Assembly (NCBI RefSeq): GCF_036373705.1
Contig: NC_089855.1
Location: 9,234,219 to 9,298,218 of the forward strand
DNA length: 64,000 nucleotides
Direction of reading: 5' to 3'
DNA from: Amia ocellicauda
Lineage: Eukaryota > Chordata > Actinopteri > Amiiformes > Amiidae
The position numbers and the translations under genes were made by a program. Shown here piece by piece: positions 46,060-59,631 of the stretch. Numbering within the stretch: position 1 is the first letter of the stretch; every line of letters begins with the position of its first letter. The notes below the pieces were generated by a model. That model was not told where the DNA came from. It did not search any database and worked only from the letters and a program-made list of their open reading frames with translations.

Positions 46060-49000
46060 AGTCAAATTAATTAGTGGTAAGAACATACTTTTGCTTTCCT
46101 GCTGTCTGGTCGATGTTTTTTTTTTGGGGGGGGGGGCAGTTCGGTCTGTGCAAATTAGAATGACGTCTGTGTTGTCTATGCAGATGGAGACAGAATCCAG
46201 TTTAACCCTGCTGTGGTACCATGGGGTCTCTGTGACCCCACCACAATGGTACTGTCAATGTAACTTTTTTCATGGTACAAGAGCAGGGTTAAGTTTCACA
46301 GAGTCAGGGATGTGATTGCGGTGTTTATCCTCACGGTCAATGGCTGCACTGCTCCAGGTTTGGAATGGCATGTCAGGGGCAGCGAACAGTGCTGCCGCCC
46401 GGGGTGTGCTGACCAGCTGAGCTGCTTACCTGTCAGGGATGCTCAGTTTGTCAGAACACCGGGATACGTTTGTTCCATTTAAGAACTGTTTTTAAAATGA
46501 ATAGTGTGCAGCTCCGATGAGATCATTGTTAAAGCTAGACATGTTGGTTAATTTGGCACAGGACCTCCACACATAACATCACTGAAAGCACACGTTTGTA
46601 ACACTTAAAAGAACTTTAAGTTGTAACACTGCACGTCTGTCTATTTACAAATGCTAATTTCATTCTGCATCATGAAACATTTGAGCCACCGTAACTCTGC
46701 CAGCTTCAGTCAGTGAGAGACTGCAAAGTGAAGTTCTAGAAGGTAAGAAAATGTCCTTCACTCTCCCATTTTAAATTTAGTTTGAGTGCACTGACGATAC
46801 TCTAGCCCACCCTTATAATTGCCACCGACACTGCTGTGTGTGGTGAGCTACAATGGTCATGACAGGTAGAGGTGGAGGGACCCCTAAACTGAGCTTTGAT
46901 TGGGGCCACAAAATTGACAAACCTACCAAACCTGGTTTCTAACCCTGATCCCTCGCCTTGTGATACATGTGATTAACAGCAGAACTCAGATGAAGTGCAT
47001 AAGTATTCATTCCTGTGGTATTCATACATCAGTCCATAAAGAATGGGTGCCCATTATTGTAAAGTGTGACCGTTAAATGAAATACTACGGATAGTACTGA
47101 CTTCAGTACTGGAGAATGTTTTATGAAAACACTTGCTTCTGTGTTTTGGCTCATGCTGAAAATGTAAAATAGCCCACAGCGCACTGTGTCACCATTACAA
47201 AAATAATACAAATCATTTATATGGATCAACTGGTATAGACTTGAATGTAACAATCAATCATGGTGTGATTTAAAGTGCTTTAAATTCTGTATGATTTGTT
47301 TATCCATGAGCAAGTCCAACATGTTCTTTTGAGTGTAGAATATATGGTCAGACCTCGAATTTGAACCATTGTCATAGGCATAACTTGGTGCACTGTGCTC
47401 CCAATGAGCGATCATTTATTGGACATGGTGTGTGGACTCGTCACAGTCTAGGAGAGTGATGTCAGAGTGACAGACTTATGTGGACGGTGAGTTCTTTTAT
47501 ACAAGGGGGGAAAAAAGGATTTGGGCTGTACCTGGCATTTCTCATAAGCTTTGTACCCAAGGAGAAGGAAGTGAAAATGTAATTCAATGTCACCTTCTTG
47601 CGGTCTCTCACTTTAAATTACTGTCATGGAGAGAATATGAATATGAACAAAAAGAAAGAGGGGATTGGGGAGAATTTGGAATATAATGAGCTTCCCTCCT
47701 TTCAAAGAGGGGGACTTTTTTATTTTTATTTTGACTTTGAACCAAAGTGGCTCCCATTAGGGAAAGCATACAATTTTTTTAGCTTGGTTTTAAATGTAAC
47801 ATGTCATTTTGTAATAATAGGAATAGGAAGTGCTTTGAAGTTCGTGTTATCAAAATCAAGCAGCTCGGGCTATCTTTAGTAGCTTATTAGAGACCTGTGA
47901 CTGCCCCAGATGCCACACAAAGAGTGGCTTTGAGCCAACTGGTCTGCTAGATTGGAAATTGGAAATAGTAAAATCATATATTAATATATATCAAAAAGGA
48001 AAATGCATATGAAGATACACCCCACATATAGATAAAACATTTGTGGTGGATATTTGACTTTGGTTCACAATTCTTTATACCATTTTGTTAAAGGAATCAT
48101 GTTGTCTGGATGACGAATATCAACACATACACTAAACTTACCTCAAAATAACAACTGCTGTTTGTGGACAACCTCAGCAATACATCAAGTCTTAGGTGTG
48201 CCCTACACAGATGCTTTTGAGTCAGGAAGCGCCTGCCAGGTTACAATAATCACTCAGTCTGCTTAGGGTCAGAGTGCCATAGTCCTCGCAAAAGCACTTC
48301 CCTCGGCAGTCAGTGTAACCAATTTCAGAAAGCAACAGCCTAGTTGTGGTGGAACCAAGCGTGAAAACACATAAACATCCACAGGGAGAGTACAGGGGCT
48401 CGGGTGGAAATAGGTTTTCTCTCGGCAAAAGAACAAGAATAGAATCCACGACTGGACAAACAAACAGGGCATTTACTGCCAGTGCTGTCCCAGGGGACGT
48501 TTGATTGGGGAACAATGAACGTTATTTGGAGGGACGACAGAGGAAAACAAAACATTATGACATGAATGGATTGTGCTTTTTACTTGGCTTGTATTTTTAT
48601 ATCCGATTTTCCCTGTTATTGTCACTCCTGTAATGGATTTTAGAGTTTCATTGATATACTTATTTTCTGTAGGAGGGCAAAGCAATTTGATTCCCATTAA
48701 AGTCATGTTGATCACATGACTTAAGGTTAAGCTTAAAGGCAGGGTTACGGATAGGGTGACAGACTAGGTTTGGGTTTTAAAGTGTAGACAAATGACCAGC
48801 AAATAAGCTCAGCGGAAGTTATTCCTGGTGTATTCAGTCATGAATTCATTAGGAATTTGCGGTCATTAATACAAAGTGTCAGGCTAGCCTTTCACAATCC
48901 TGCATTGAGTAAGTATGAATGATTTAATCAACCACAAAGGGAGCTGGGTTCATGCAAAGTGAAGCGTGACAACAGCTGTAGTAACGAATTGTATTGGTTT

Positions 49001-52000
49001 CTGGACATCCAACCGCTTTAACATATTGAGTATGGTAAATGCAATTTAGATCAGAATCTTAAATCTGGCAGTCATTATATTTGCACTATACCTTTACAGT
49101 TAAAGGCTGAATTTGCAACTGAATACCAAATCAAGTATACAATAATTGAAAATAATCGAAATAAAATGTTAATTCATTCCAGCAGCTTCCCACAAACTGT
49201 CACTCAGTAATTAAATTTGCAAGGAGGCAGTCTGGAGCACTCTGGAAAGAAAACATTAAATAATCCTACTTCAGCAAATTTTCTTGACGTCTGTGTACTT
49301 GACAGGTATATTACATCTGCACAGCTCCTCAGGTATAATTGTGTGCTGCGTTTCCAGAGTCTGGGTTCCAGCCTTTGAGTTTTCATAAACCACCAAAGCT
49401 GTTGTTTGCAAAACGTCACTCCTAGAAGTTGCAGAGAAACCTAAAAGAGGGCAAATTACAGTTCTGCCGTAATTAGCTAATGCGTGACACTGTGTATTTA
49501 ATGAAATGGAGCAAAAGTATGCTGCAGCTGCACCACACAATAATAATATAACTTTCCACACCCCCACCCTACTGGAGCTGGGAGCTGGGAAGTGGATGAA
49601 TTGTAAGCAGTGTTCCAAAGACAAATGGGACCTGAGGTGGCAAACAAATAAACTTAATGTAGCAGAAGGTTTTCAGCAGCGAACTGGCAAATGTGAGTCA
49701 AGTAGGGACTGTGATAGAGTATGGCTTGTCACTTGGATTGTAAATGTTTTCTTACAGCTTAAGACAAGTGTCCAAGCTAGCTGTGCCCCTGTTAGTGTCA
49801 AATGGTGACAGAACTGACACAGTGCATGGGTGAGAGGAAACTTTACTACATTTACAGGTTAATCTTTCCTAAAATATTAATCTGAATTAGCCAATAAATA
49901 TAAACAGATAACTCATTCTGTGCAGAATCTGGTGCAATCTGAGATGTGAAAAGTGTTTACTTGATAAGGATGAGTTTGTTTGTTTCTGATCAAATCAAAT
50001 CCATGAAGGTATATGCATAAGTTTAGGATCCATTTGTTTTGTGTTGTTTAGCAGGGCAATATTATCTCCCCATTGTTCACAGATTTACATTTGTTTTCAA
50101 TTAACTCTAAGATTCTATACTTACTTCGTAGAAATTGAACTCGAACTATATACTTCCACATATACATTTGAGCTGGTGCATGAACATTCAATTGTGTGTG
50201 ATATAATTGCTTCAGACTGACCGAGTAAATTCAGACAAGCTGCTTGGTTGCTCCTATTACAGAGAAATGGAAGGCAAACGCCATATAGGCCTTTGCATGA
50301 GATATCTTTCTCTTAAGTAGATAAAGACCAGTATATAAACAATTTAGATATGGTTGATATAAGTATTAACTGTTTAACTACTGTACTATATAATGTTAAT
50401 GATTTCCATTATAGGAGGATTTTTGCAAACTTACAGTGCTTAGAAAAAGAGCTAGCTTTTGTCTGATAGTTTGTTGGCTCTGTCTGTGAATAACTAGTGT
50501 AAGAAGCTGAAATATTGTGTTGCTGAAATGATCATTTATAGACTCCAAATGTAGTTAAATATCCTCTCTGGAACTTTAGACATTCTTTTTTAAACTCGTC
50601 TCAAATAAAAGATTTGTGGTCATCAGCAATGGGAAAAACAGAAAGAATTCGTATGTAATTCTAGAATATTGCATGTCTGGAACTCGTGATTCTATATAAT
50701 CCACATAATTTCAATGTTGGTTTTGCCGAGTTTAATTTGGAAGAGTGGACGAAGTTTATATGGCGAATCAAAGTGACTTGTTTCACTAGCCTCAAGGTAA
50801 GAAAGCTATAATAGCTTTCGAAGAAGGGTTAGTGTAAACAGAACATTGAGAGATATTGGTTTTGGCTTTCATAAATCGTATTTCTTTGGCCAAACAGGCT
50901 TTAAACATATTTTCTTTAATCTTTACTTATATAGATATAGTTATGATGCAAATCTGTTTAGAAAGCTTAGATATTCAATTAATCTTTTCAATTTGTACTT
51001 TGAAAAGCATGGCTGGCAATAAATAAATAAGTACATATAAAAATACAAAATAGGGTAATGAAAGATGATCATTGTAATTCTATTTTTCTTTTTCACTCAC
51101 TTGAATTAAGACATTTAATTTAACTTAGAGATTTAGATTTATTAGAGAAAATAAATACTCTGACTATATGGACATGACATTACCTTTTTGTGAGCCAAAT
51201 ATACCACTGGACTTCATTTTCCTTTCACCCTCTCACAAAGCACAGGCCCAATCCCAATCAGATGCTTCTTGGCAATTCGAAGTCTATTCCTTTTACTTTG
51301 TATGGAAACGAGCGTGAAGTTTATGTCAAGGAGCAGTATGGACACAGACCGGTTTGGCTTGGATTTTGTCTTGCGTCCTCCGGTCTTGGTACCCTTGTTA
51401 GAATTGAGAGACAGATGGGTCCTTTACCAGGATACTGGGAACAATAAACCTGGTACCCCCTGTCAAGATACTCAAGCTTCACAGTTTAACTTTCCAGTGT
51501 CATAATGATCTGAAGAAATGAAGAGAGAGACAAGAAACAAGGAAAAAACTTTAAAAATGTATCTCCTTATGTTTACGTTGTGCTTTTGTGTGATCAGCAG
51601 GTGGTTTTCACAGCAACAGAACACAGTGGACACAACTGAATGTGCAGCATCCTTTAGCGAACTCCTAAAATATATTGTTCGATAAAACATAGCAATATGC
51701 TTAGGCAATTCTCATTATGTGCAATTATATTAGAAATGTCCCTATGGATAATCTGGACAATTTGAGTATATTGCTGGTCTATTCTGGGAAATAACTATAT
51801 GATTTCATATAAAACTACTTTTGTATATTATCAAATTGAATAGTTAATGACCCCTATAAAAGCGAAGTTTGCCGGTGCAGCTGTGTAATAATGTGGAGGC
51901 AATCCGTTAACTATCTATAATGCTTAACCTTACACAGAACACATTCTTTTCTGCTCACTTATTTTCATTATGAAGATTAATTATCCATATGGACATTTCC

Positions 52001-55000
52001 CATTTTAATAACATTGTTGAATCTAACAGCTTGAAACAAAGGCACCAGTCACATAATCTCAATTTTCTTTGAAAAGAAGAAACAACACAGAAAAAGAACC
52101 ATAGGATGACACACTCACTTGTCTTTCTGGTCAATGGACACAAGGTATTATATATTATAAGTTAATAGATCATGTTAAACCACAAAGTGAGCTGCATGAA
52201 TTGTGGAAAATTACATATGTTATACAATAACCTATTATAAATCATACACGTAGATATTAGATTTATAATACAGTGGTAAAATCTTATGACCAGTTCACTA
52301 GAGCATATAAACATCTTCACACTTAACAAAAGCTTATAAATACATAAAAAGCTAATCTTTCTCTCAAACTGCAATCTCCCATGGTCCTTTTAAAGCATCT
52401 TATAAAAATACTTTTAGTTGAGATTTAAACAGTTAAAACATGATATGCTCAACTGAATGCGAAAAGGCTTTCTTGAGTTTAGGTGAATAACAGCAAAAGA
52501 CTTTCACACCTCGCCTTCACTGCAGGGCTCTTGAGACACACAGTACAAGTGCAGAAGGTCTTGAGAGCTAAGAAAGATCTAAACAAACTTCAAAAACAGA
52601 TCAAACAAATTCGGTTTGTCTCAGTGCACAAAATAAACAGGTAATAAGTAAGAAAAGATGTATGAGCAGGAAAAACAACTAATAGAATAGGTAAATGAAT
52701 GTCCCCGAGGTGGGATGGTAGCTTCAAACTAAACAGTTATTTCCCAAATTTGCATGAAATAAATTAAATTTCGGACTTCAATGTTTCCCTTGTTGCTCAT
52801 TTTTTCACTGCTGTGGGCTGTTCTTATTTAGGAGCTATGTGCCGAGCAAGCAATGCTTCCTTCTTATTTCCCTGTAGAAAACACGGAGAACTCTCCACTC
52901 TTTGGTACTGCAGAGACGGCTTTAGATTTATGTGCCGTGTATTTCTCAGATGACATAATCGCTCGACACTGTAATTTGGAGGCACAATTTTCACATTAGC
53001 AAAAAGGGGAAAAGCTGTTCTTATCTCTTAGTCCCATTATCGTTACTTCATTATCATAAAAAGCTTCCAGAGCTTTCAAAGATGCTAAAGTGTCATTCTG
53101 ACAGTTCAGAAGAATCACGGGAATCATATCATGGTGTCTTGTGATGGACAGACATTGGAGGCTTTTAAGTATTTATTACAATTAACAACCCCCCCAGCAG
53201 AGCTCAGCATCCCATTTACATCCCAAGTTACTCTCTGAGTGAGCATGACCAAAATTGTATTCCTGCCCTTCATATCCCCCAGCAAGGCTGCTGCATGCCC
53301 TTCACAAACAATGTCTGCCTCCTCCCCCCTGCCATCGGTGAGCCCTGGTCATGAACTCCTCAGTTGGTAAGCGTTTTATGTAAAACCGTTCGACTCATCA
53401 TCTTCGCTGATCATAACATGCCCCATCACAGAGCTGGAGTCTTTTTAGTAATGAGGCATGTCTGACCCCACCCTGGCCCGAGTCCCACTCTCACAGCCAT
53501 TAGCCTTTGGTCTGTTGAACTAGCATAATCAAGTCCAGTGCTAAAACACCAAGCAGCGAAACAGGTCATGTTGTTACACACTCTGTAATGAATCTCGAAT
53601 CTCAGTCTGAATTGAGCTGGCAAATGCGCATCACTTTCCTTTTCTCTTTCCTTTTCTCCCAGAATGAGGCCTTAGAAAATCGTAGAAGCAACACACAAGC
53701 ACACAGACTCGTCGTAAAGCAAAAGGTAGTGATCGGCCAGTACTCTTAGAAAGGAAAAGACTAGCAAAGGCAGCTGATAATAAATTGAATAGCCAAAGTT
53801 CAGAAAACTGAAAAAGGGAAGGCAAAGAGTGTTTTAGCAGCAAAAAGTTCTGAGAAGGACGATGGGATGCAAAATGCCTGTATGTTAACAGTTGTGGGTG
53901 TAAAGGAGGGTTTGTGTTGTTGTCCTGTGTTCCCCATTCACTTCTGTGCTGACCTTTGTCTGACCCTCCTGTCTTTTTCCTCAGTCTGTGTTATAGCCTT
54001 TAGTTCTTGTAAGTGTGGTTTCTGAAAGAAGGGCAGCTCCTCTTTCAATACCAGAGCCAGGTGTGTTTTGTGTAGAGAATCTTACAGTCCAGGACTCTTA
54101 CAATATTTTGCAAAATGTCCTAACCAGACAGATTTCTTACAGTTACGGCCTGTACCTTGAACTAACAATAAGGTTCAATCATAATGTTTTCACGGAAATA
54201 GTTTTTCTTGGTGCTAAAGATCAAAATCACATTGTAACCATGACCAACTGAATTAAGTGCAACTGTTTCTCTCAAGTGCATTTTTCTCTTACCAAGGAGG
54301 TGAATAAGGTTATTGTAAACCACATTTTCAATTTATTTTTTATTTTTTTTGTTACAAGAGTATTAAAGAGTTTCCTACCAACACTCCTCCAGAAATGCAA
54401 TCAAATGTCAGAAGAAACACAGAAGATATACACCAGGCTGATTGTATTGTCCAGATTCATTAAAAAAAAAGGTGTTGATGAAACACAGAGAAGGTGCAAA
54501 TAACATTTTTGCAAGTTTAACAGCAAGTTCATGAACATAATATCTGTGTAAATCAAGTGTAAAGTCATACCTGGTGTTCTGTGACTATCAGTGTCACATT
54601 CTTACAGTCTTGTTGATTTTAATTTGTAATCGATTTGTTCTTGGCAGCAACCTTTATAATCAACAAATTCTACGTTCTCTTAGGGATCACATAGAGGGCA
54701 GTCATGTCTGCATTCAGTACACATTGTCATTGTTAAATAACCTTAAGCATTTATATAACTGTAGGCTATATTTAAAAAACAAAATAAAACAAAACGGTAC
54801 AACAAAGACGCTAGTTTGCGCCGTGACTGGCTTTTCTTAGTACAATAAGCCCTATGTGCCTACTTGAGGTTAGCCAGTGCTCTTGTGTCCAGTCTTTGAG
54901 AACTCTCAGTTCACTTTCATTGAATAAAAGATAATCAGAGTTTTTGTGTCTTAGTTTTTTCTTTTTAATAGAAATCCTAATTTTCAATATGTAATGTGGT

Positions 55001-57240
55001 TTTGTGTAAAATGGTTTAAGATTTTAGTTAAGATTGCCGGCTCTAGTAAACCACATTTGACATTTGACTGCACATATGCAAACAAATATATATAACATGA
55101 TAGAGTAGGAAGGCTGATAAAGTAAAACAATCTGTATAAAAATACAAGCGCACAATATCTGCCTCAACCAGTCAAGGCCTTATCAACTGCAGGGAGTAAA
55201 GCTACTGCATAACAAACCCTGCATGTATCCTTGTATAAAATGGCATAGCTGTCCCCGAACCATTGCCTAAAAAGCACATGCATTTTCACGCCATTTGCCA
55301 TTAACCCTCAGTGGAATCTGGGCTTCAGACTTGAAACAGCAGAAAGACGGAGGCAAGAAAATTTAGAATATATATATATATATATATTTGTACTTTTAAC
55401 GTATTCTGTCACAGCGATCAAAAGTGTTAGCACAAAAAAGTCTTAGCACAGAGATTAAGCATCAAAGTACAAGGAAGTACATATTAACAAGATTTTTTAA
55501 AAGGAGATTATTAAAAAGACTCATGGCGGATCTATAACAAGCTATGAGTGACAGATTTATTGCGGAATGCTGTAAGAATTCTCTAACTAGCCGAGCATTA
55601 AATTTTAATGACGGGGGAACACTAAAACGAGGGAACATTCTCACTTGAGGGTGGAGAGTCGCAATGCTGCCTGCAAGCATTTAAGAGTAATATACTACAG
55701 TATGGGCTGTTCAAATGGACCGTTTAATGGAAGTTAATAAGGGGTATTAGACGATAATTGCAGTTGAATTGATCAGTGGATTAAATGGGCATTGTCAACC
55801 ATTTTCAGCACATTTGAATGATGTACTTGACCTCCCATTTGCTCGCGATGTAGTCATTATCATATATCACATGCACAATAAGCGAGTTTTTAGCTGCACA
55901 CTAATTCATCCTCACCATGACCAGGAGAAACTGCATCTTCTGCTTTAAAAGTTGATGGTTGAATTCAGTTGTATAATAATATCCCTGTGTGGGTTTATGG
56001 TCAATCAAATAGCTCACCCACAAGGTATGATAATTGTTGATTATGGTCATTCAACACATAGTCAAACAGAGTGCTGCATGTTTGTAAATCTTGAAGTTCC
56101 TTATGTTTGCTTTTTAAAACTCTTTTTATAATGCAAGTGAAAAATATTTCAGTTCCATGTGTGGTGAAATGTGAAGTTGTTGTATTTTGAATGCTTGCAA
56201 ATCCCTGAACATACTAATTGCTTGGTGATGAAAAGGGTGTCCTGTGTGGCACTGCAGCTTGCTGTATCTAGAACTATGGCAAACACACATTTTGACAAAA
56301 TAAAACAAGCATTCAGATTTCCAGTGTTTACTCACCTTGTGCTTTGCCTGAAGGAGAACCTAATCCCCTTGCTTTAGTTGTCAAGAAAGCTGTTGCAATT
56401 ATAAATTGTTCTCCTTTGAATCACAAGCTTGTTCATCACAACAAAGTGTCAAGTTTTCGTGTACGCCTACACCGTTCAAGTATATAAAGGAAACAAAATA
56501 CATGTAAATGCTTTTCAAGTGCTACTGATTACACCAAAGAAGGGAAAACATTAGAGATCCAAACAGAACAAAATCCAGGCTTTGCACAAATAATAATCAC
56601 AAAATGTTTTTGGAAGCCTGTGGAGAAGCAGGGTGAAAAAATGAAAGGGTTATGATTGCAATCAACAGGCACACTTCAGTTCATTACGCTATGTACCTGT
56701 TTGTTTGGTTGTTGTTTTTCTGCCTTGTTTATTTATTAATTTATTTACTAACTTGTGTTCATTTATTTAGCACTGCATCTACTGTTTACACTGATTTACA
56801 CCTAGGAACTACCACCATTTTCTATATCCAGAAGTGGCTTGAATACCTGTTGGGCATTATATTAATAACACAATTAGGCTGTAGTAATAGCTTGTAATTT
56901 GCGAATCAGAGGAGCTGTGCATGGCCTTCTATAGTCAGATATGTTTCAGTACATATTTGTGTTTTTCGTTTGAGCTCCTGTCCAGTGCAATTGTGTGTTT
57001 GGTAGTTTTTTCTGCAATCAGAAAAAAAAACCCGGTGAATTGTGTGCTAAAAGGCAGGGACTCCCAAGGACTGCGAGGAGTCATCGCACTTCATCACTAG
57101 CAGCTATGACCATCTCTCCTTTTCCTGTCTTTCTCTCCCCCTCTTCTCAATGCTCACCTGCTCAACACTAGTTCTGTAATCCCTCCAAACAACTCACCTG
57201 CCCTTGTCACCTCTTCTTACTGGTTCTCTGCCATCCCCCT
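46060..57240. other. Gene-poor tract with no supported gene
   Basis: About 11 kb of AT-rich DNA. The open frames (up to about 117 codons, near 49.3-49.6 kb) have no recognisable domain. A (TA)n array lies at about 55367-55387. Mixed-composition blocks at about 52840-53130 and 55700-55960 are free of simple repeats and look like candidate regulatory DNA. No tRNA or other structured RNA was recognised. Confidence 0.45.
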
Positions 57241-57249
57241 CAAAGGCCG

Positions 57250-58040
57250 CAACCTACTAAGTGACATGGTATGGATCTTCTAACAGGTGTGCCCCAAGGC
57301 TCTGTCCTGGTCACCCTCCTGTTCTCTCTCTACACTTGCTTTCTGGGCCCCTCATTTCATCCCATGGGTTCTCTTACCACTTTAATGCAGACGATACCCA
57401 GATCTTCTTGTCTTTTCCCTCTTCTGAGCCATACATCACGTCCCACATCTCTTCCTGTCTCTCTGCTATCTCCTCTGGGATGGACTTACATCATCAAACT
57501 TAACCTTTCAAAATCTGATCTCTCTCTCCTCCTCTTCACCTTCTGATCTCTCAATTTAAATTCGCCTTGGAATCTACCATACTCTCTCCCATTAAGAATT
57601 GTGGAGTCACCCTTGACCCAACTCTATCCTAGACATGCACCCGCCAATTCTTCTTGAGCAACATACAAAGGATCTGCCCCTTCCTTACCAACTACTCAAC
57701 TTCTACCCACTTGGTATTCTCTCTGCCTCGATTTGCACATGCTACTCCACTACTCCGCTCACTTCACTTGCTTCCAAGTTAAAGACCTTGACTCTTACCT
57801 GCTTTGACTTTGCAAGACTTTGAGTCTTACCATGCAGATCACACTGCACAGAGCTACCTTCAGACTCTCATCTCTCCTCCCACTCCCTCCAGACCTCTCC
57901 ACTCCTGTGGCAGAACACATACTTTACCCCTACTCCCCATCCTCCAGAGCCCACTCTTCAACCCCGGCCCTCTAAGTGGTGGAACGTCTTTCCTACTGAG
58001 GTCAGGACAGCAGTGTCTCACAAGACAGTATCTGTAATAT
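57250..58040 (+). mobile_element. L2/CR1-like LINE fragment (RT palm onwards), interrupted by Tc1
   Basis: Contains the reverse-transcriptase landmarks missing from the 14.3-kb copy: TGVPQGSVLVT near 57281-57315 and FNADDTQIFLSFPSSEP near 57382-57430 (the catalytic Asp pair), then AISSGMDLHHQ. After several frameshifts it continues through SYHADHTAQSYLQTLISP (about 57820-57870) to PGPLSGGTSF near 57965-57990. It ends abruptly at 58040 where the Tc1 element is inserted. The start is vague: 57100-57250 may be an older part of the same element. Confidence 0.8.
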
Positions 58041-58248
58041 ACAGTGAGGGAAAAAAGTATTTGATCCCCTGCTGATTTTGTACGTTTGCCCACTGACAAA
58101 GAAATGATCAGTCTATAATTTTAATGGTAGGTGTATTTTAACAGTGAGAGACAGAATAACAACAAAAAAATCCAGAAAAACGCATTTCAAAAAAGTTATA
58201 CATTGATTTGCATGTTACTGAGGGAAATAAGTATTTGACCCCTTCAAC

Positions 58249-59262
58249 TTAGTACTTGGTGGCAAAACCCTTGTTGGCAATCACAGAGGTCAGACGTTTC
58301 TTGTAGTTGGCCACCAGGTTTGCACACATCTCAGGAGGGATTTTGTCCCACTCCTCTTTGCAGATCCTCTCCAAGTCATTAAAGTTTCGAGGCTGACGTT
58401 TGGCAACTTGAACCTTCAGCTCCCTCCACAGATTTTCTATGGGATTGAGGTCTGGAGACTGGCTAGGCCACTCCAGGACCTTAATGTGCTTCTTCTTGAG
58501 CCACTCCTTTGTTGCCTTGGCTGTGTGTTTTGGGTCATTGTCATGCTGGAATACCCATCCACGACCCATTTTCAATGCCCTGGCTGAGGGAAGGAGGTTC
58601 TCACCCAAGATTTGACGGTACATGGCCCCGTCCATCGTCCCTTTGATGCGGTGCAGTTGTCCTGTCCCCTTAGCAGAAAAACACCCCCAAAGCATAATGT
58701 TTCCACTTCCGTGTTTGATGGTGGGGATGGTGTTCTTGGGGTCATTCCTCCTCCTCCAAACACGGCGAGTTGAGTTGATGCCAAAGAGCTCAATTTTGGT
58801 CTCATCTGACCACAACACTTTCACCCAGTTCTCCTCTGAATCATTCCGATGTTCATTGGCAAACTTCAGACGGGCCTGTACATGTGCTTTCTTGAGCAGG
58901 GGGACCTTGCGGGCGCTGCAGGATTTCAGTCCTTCATGGCGTAGTGTGTTACCAATTGTTTTCTTGGTGACTATGGTCCCAGCTGCCTTGAGATCATTAA
59001 CAAGATCCTCCCGTGTAGTTCTGGGCTGATTCCTCACCGTTCTCATGATCATTGAAACTCCACGAGGTGAGATCTTGCATGGAGCCCCAGACCGAGGGAG
59101 ACTGACAGTTATTTTGTGTTTCTTCCATTTGCGAATAATCGGACCAACTGTTGTCACCTTCTCACCAAGCTGCTTGGCGATGGTCTTGTAGCCCATTCCA
59201 GCCTTGTGTAGGTCTACAATCTTGTCCCTGACATCCTTGGACAGCTCTTTGGTCTTGGCCAT
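58249..59262 (-). CDS. Tc1-family transposase, full-length ORF
   Basis: A 337-residue ORF from [20 protein letters not shown] to [13 protein letters not shown]. The frame is open further upstream to 59346, but the ATG at 59262 is chosen because it starts the conserved DNA-binding domain and matches the other copy. Two helix-turn-helix units ([40 protein letters not shown]) are joined by a basic linker. The catalytic DD34E triad is complete: Asp in [10 protein letters not shown], Asp in FQHDNDPKH, and Glu 34 residues later in [10 protein letters not shown]. It also has a [12 protein letters not shown] loop. The enzyme cuts and pastes DNA at TA sites in the nucleus. No stop or frameshift is visible. 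Whether it is expressed or active is unknown. Confidence 0.95.
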   Translation of the reverse strand: MAKTKELSKDVRDKIVDLHKAGMGYKTIAKQLGEKVTTVGPIIRKWKKHKITVSLPRSGAPCKISPRGVSMIMRTVRNQPRTTREDLVNDLKAAGTIVTKKTIGNTLRHEGLKSCSARKVPLLKKAHVQARLKFANEHRNDSEENWVKVLWSDETKIELFGINSTRRVWRRRNDPKNTIPTIKHGSGNIMLWGCFSAKGTGQLHRIKGTMDGAMYRQILGENLLPSARALKMGRGWVFQHDNDPKHTAKATKEWLKKKHIKVLEWPSQSPDLNPIENLWRELKVQVAKRQPRNFNDLERICKEEWDKIPPEMCANLVANYKKRLTSVIANKGFATKY

Positions 59263-59305
59263 GGTGGAGAGTTTGGAATCTGATTGATTGATTGCTTCTG
59301 TGGAC

Positions 59306-59400
59306 AGGTGTCTTTTATACAGGTAACGAGCTGAGATTAGGAGCACTCCCTTTAAGAGAGAGCTCCTAATCTCAGCTCGTTACCTGTATAAAAGACACCT
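59306..59400. repeat. Perfect 39-bp inverted repeat inside Tc1 copy 2
   Basis: The left arm 59306-59344 and right arm 59362-59400 are exact complements around a 17-nt loop. The arms contain AGGTAACGAGCTGAGATTAG. The transposase ATG lies 44 bp away. The same structure, slightly mismatched, is in the copy at 30.3 kb. Confidence 0.95.
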
Positions 59401-59631
59401 GGGAGCCAGAAATGTTGCTGATTGATAGGGGATCAAATACTTATTTCCCTCATTAACATGCAAATCAATTTATAACTTTTTTGAAATGCGTTTTTCTGGA
59501 TTTTTTTGTTGTTATTCTGTCTCTCACTGTTAAAATACACCTACCATTAAAATTATAGACTGATCATTTCTTTGTCAGTGGGCAAACGTACAAAATCAGC
59601 AGGGGATCAAATACTTTTTTCCCTCACTGTA

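Larger units (their letters stand above)
58042..59629 (-). mobile_element. Tc1/mariner element with long IR/DR termini, copy 2 (apparently intact)
   Basis: A 1,588-bp element flanked by TA at 58040-58041 and 59630-59631. Termini are CAGTGAGGGAAAAAAGTATT and its complement. The inverted repeats extend about 200 bp with only a few mismatches, and each contains an inner 'gagggaaataagtatttgacccc' type repeat. The transposase lies on the minus strand with an open reading frame. A perfect 39-bp inverted repeat sits between the 5' IR and the ATG. It is inserted into the L2-like LINE fragment, so it is younger than that LINE. Confidence 0.97.

Noticed and set aside
49271..49808. 117- and 100-codon overlapping frames on opposite strands
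   Set aside because: Overlap each other, lack motifs and have no promoter or polyadenylation context.
58622..59029. 135-codon plus-strand frame
   Set aside because: Antisense shadow of the Tc1 transposase; the same shadow appears at 30851-31183.
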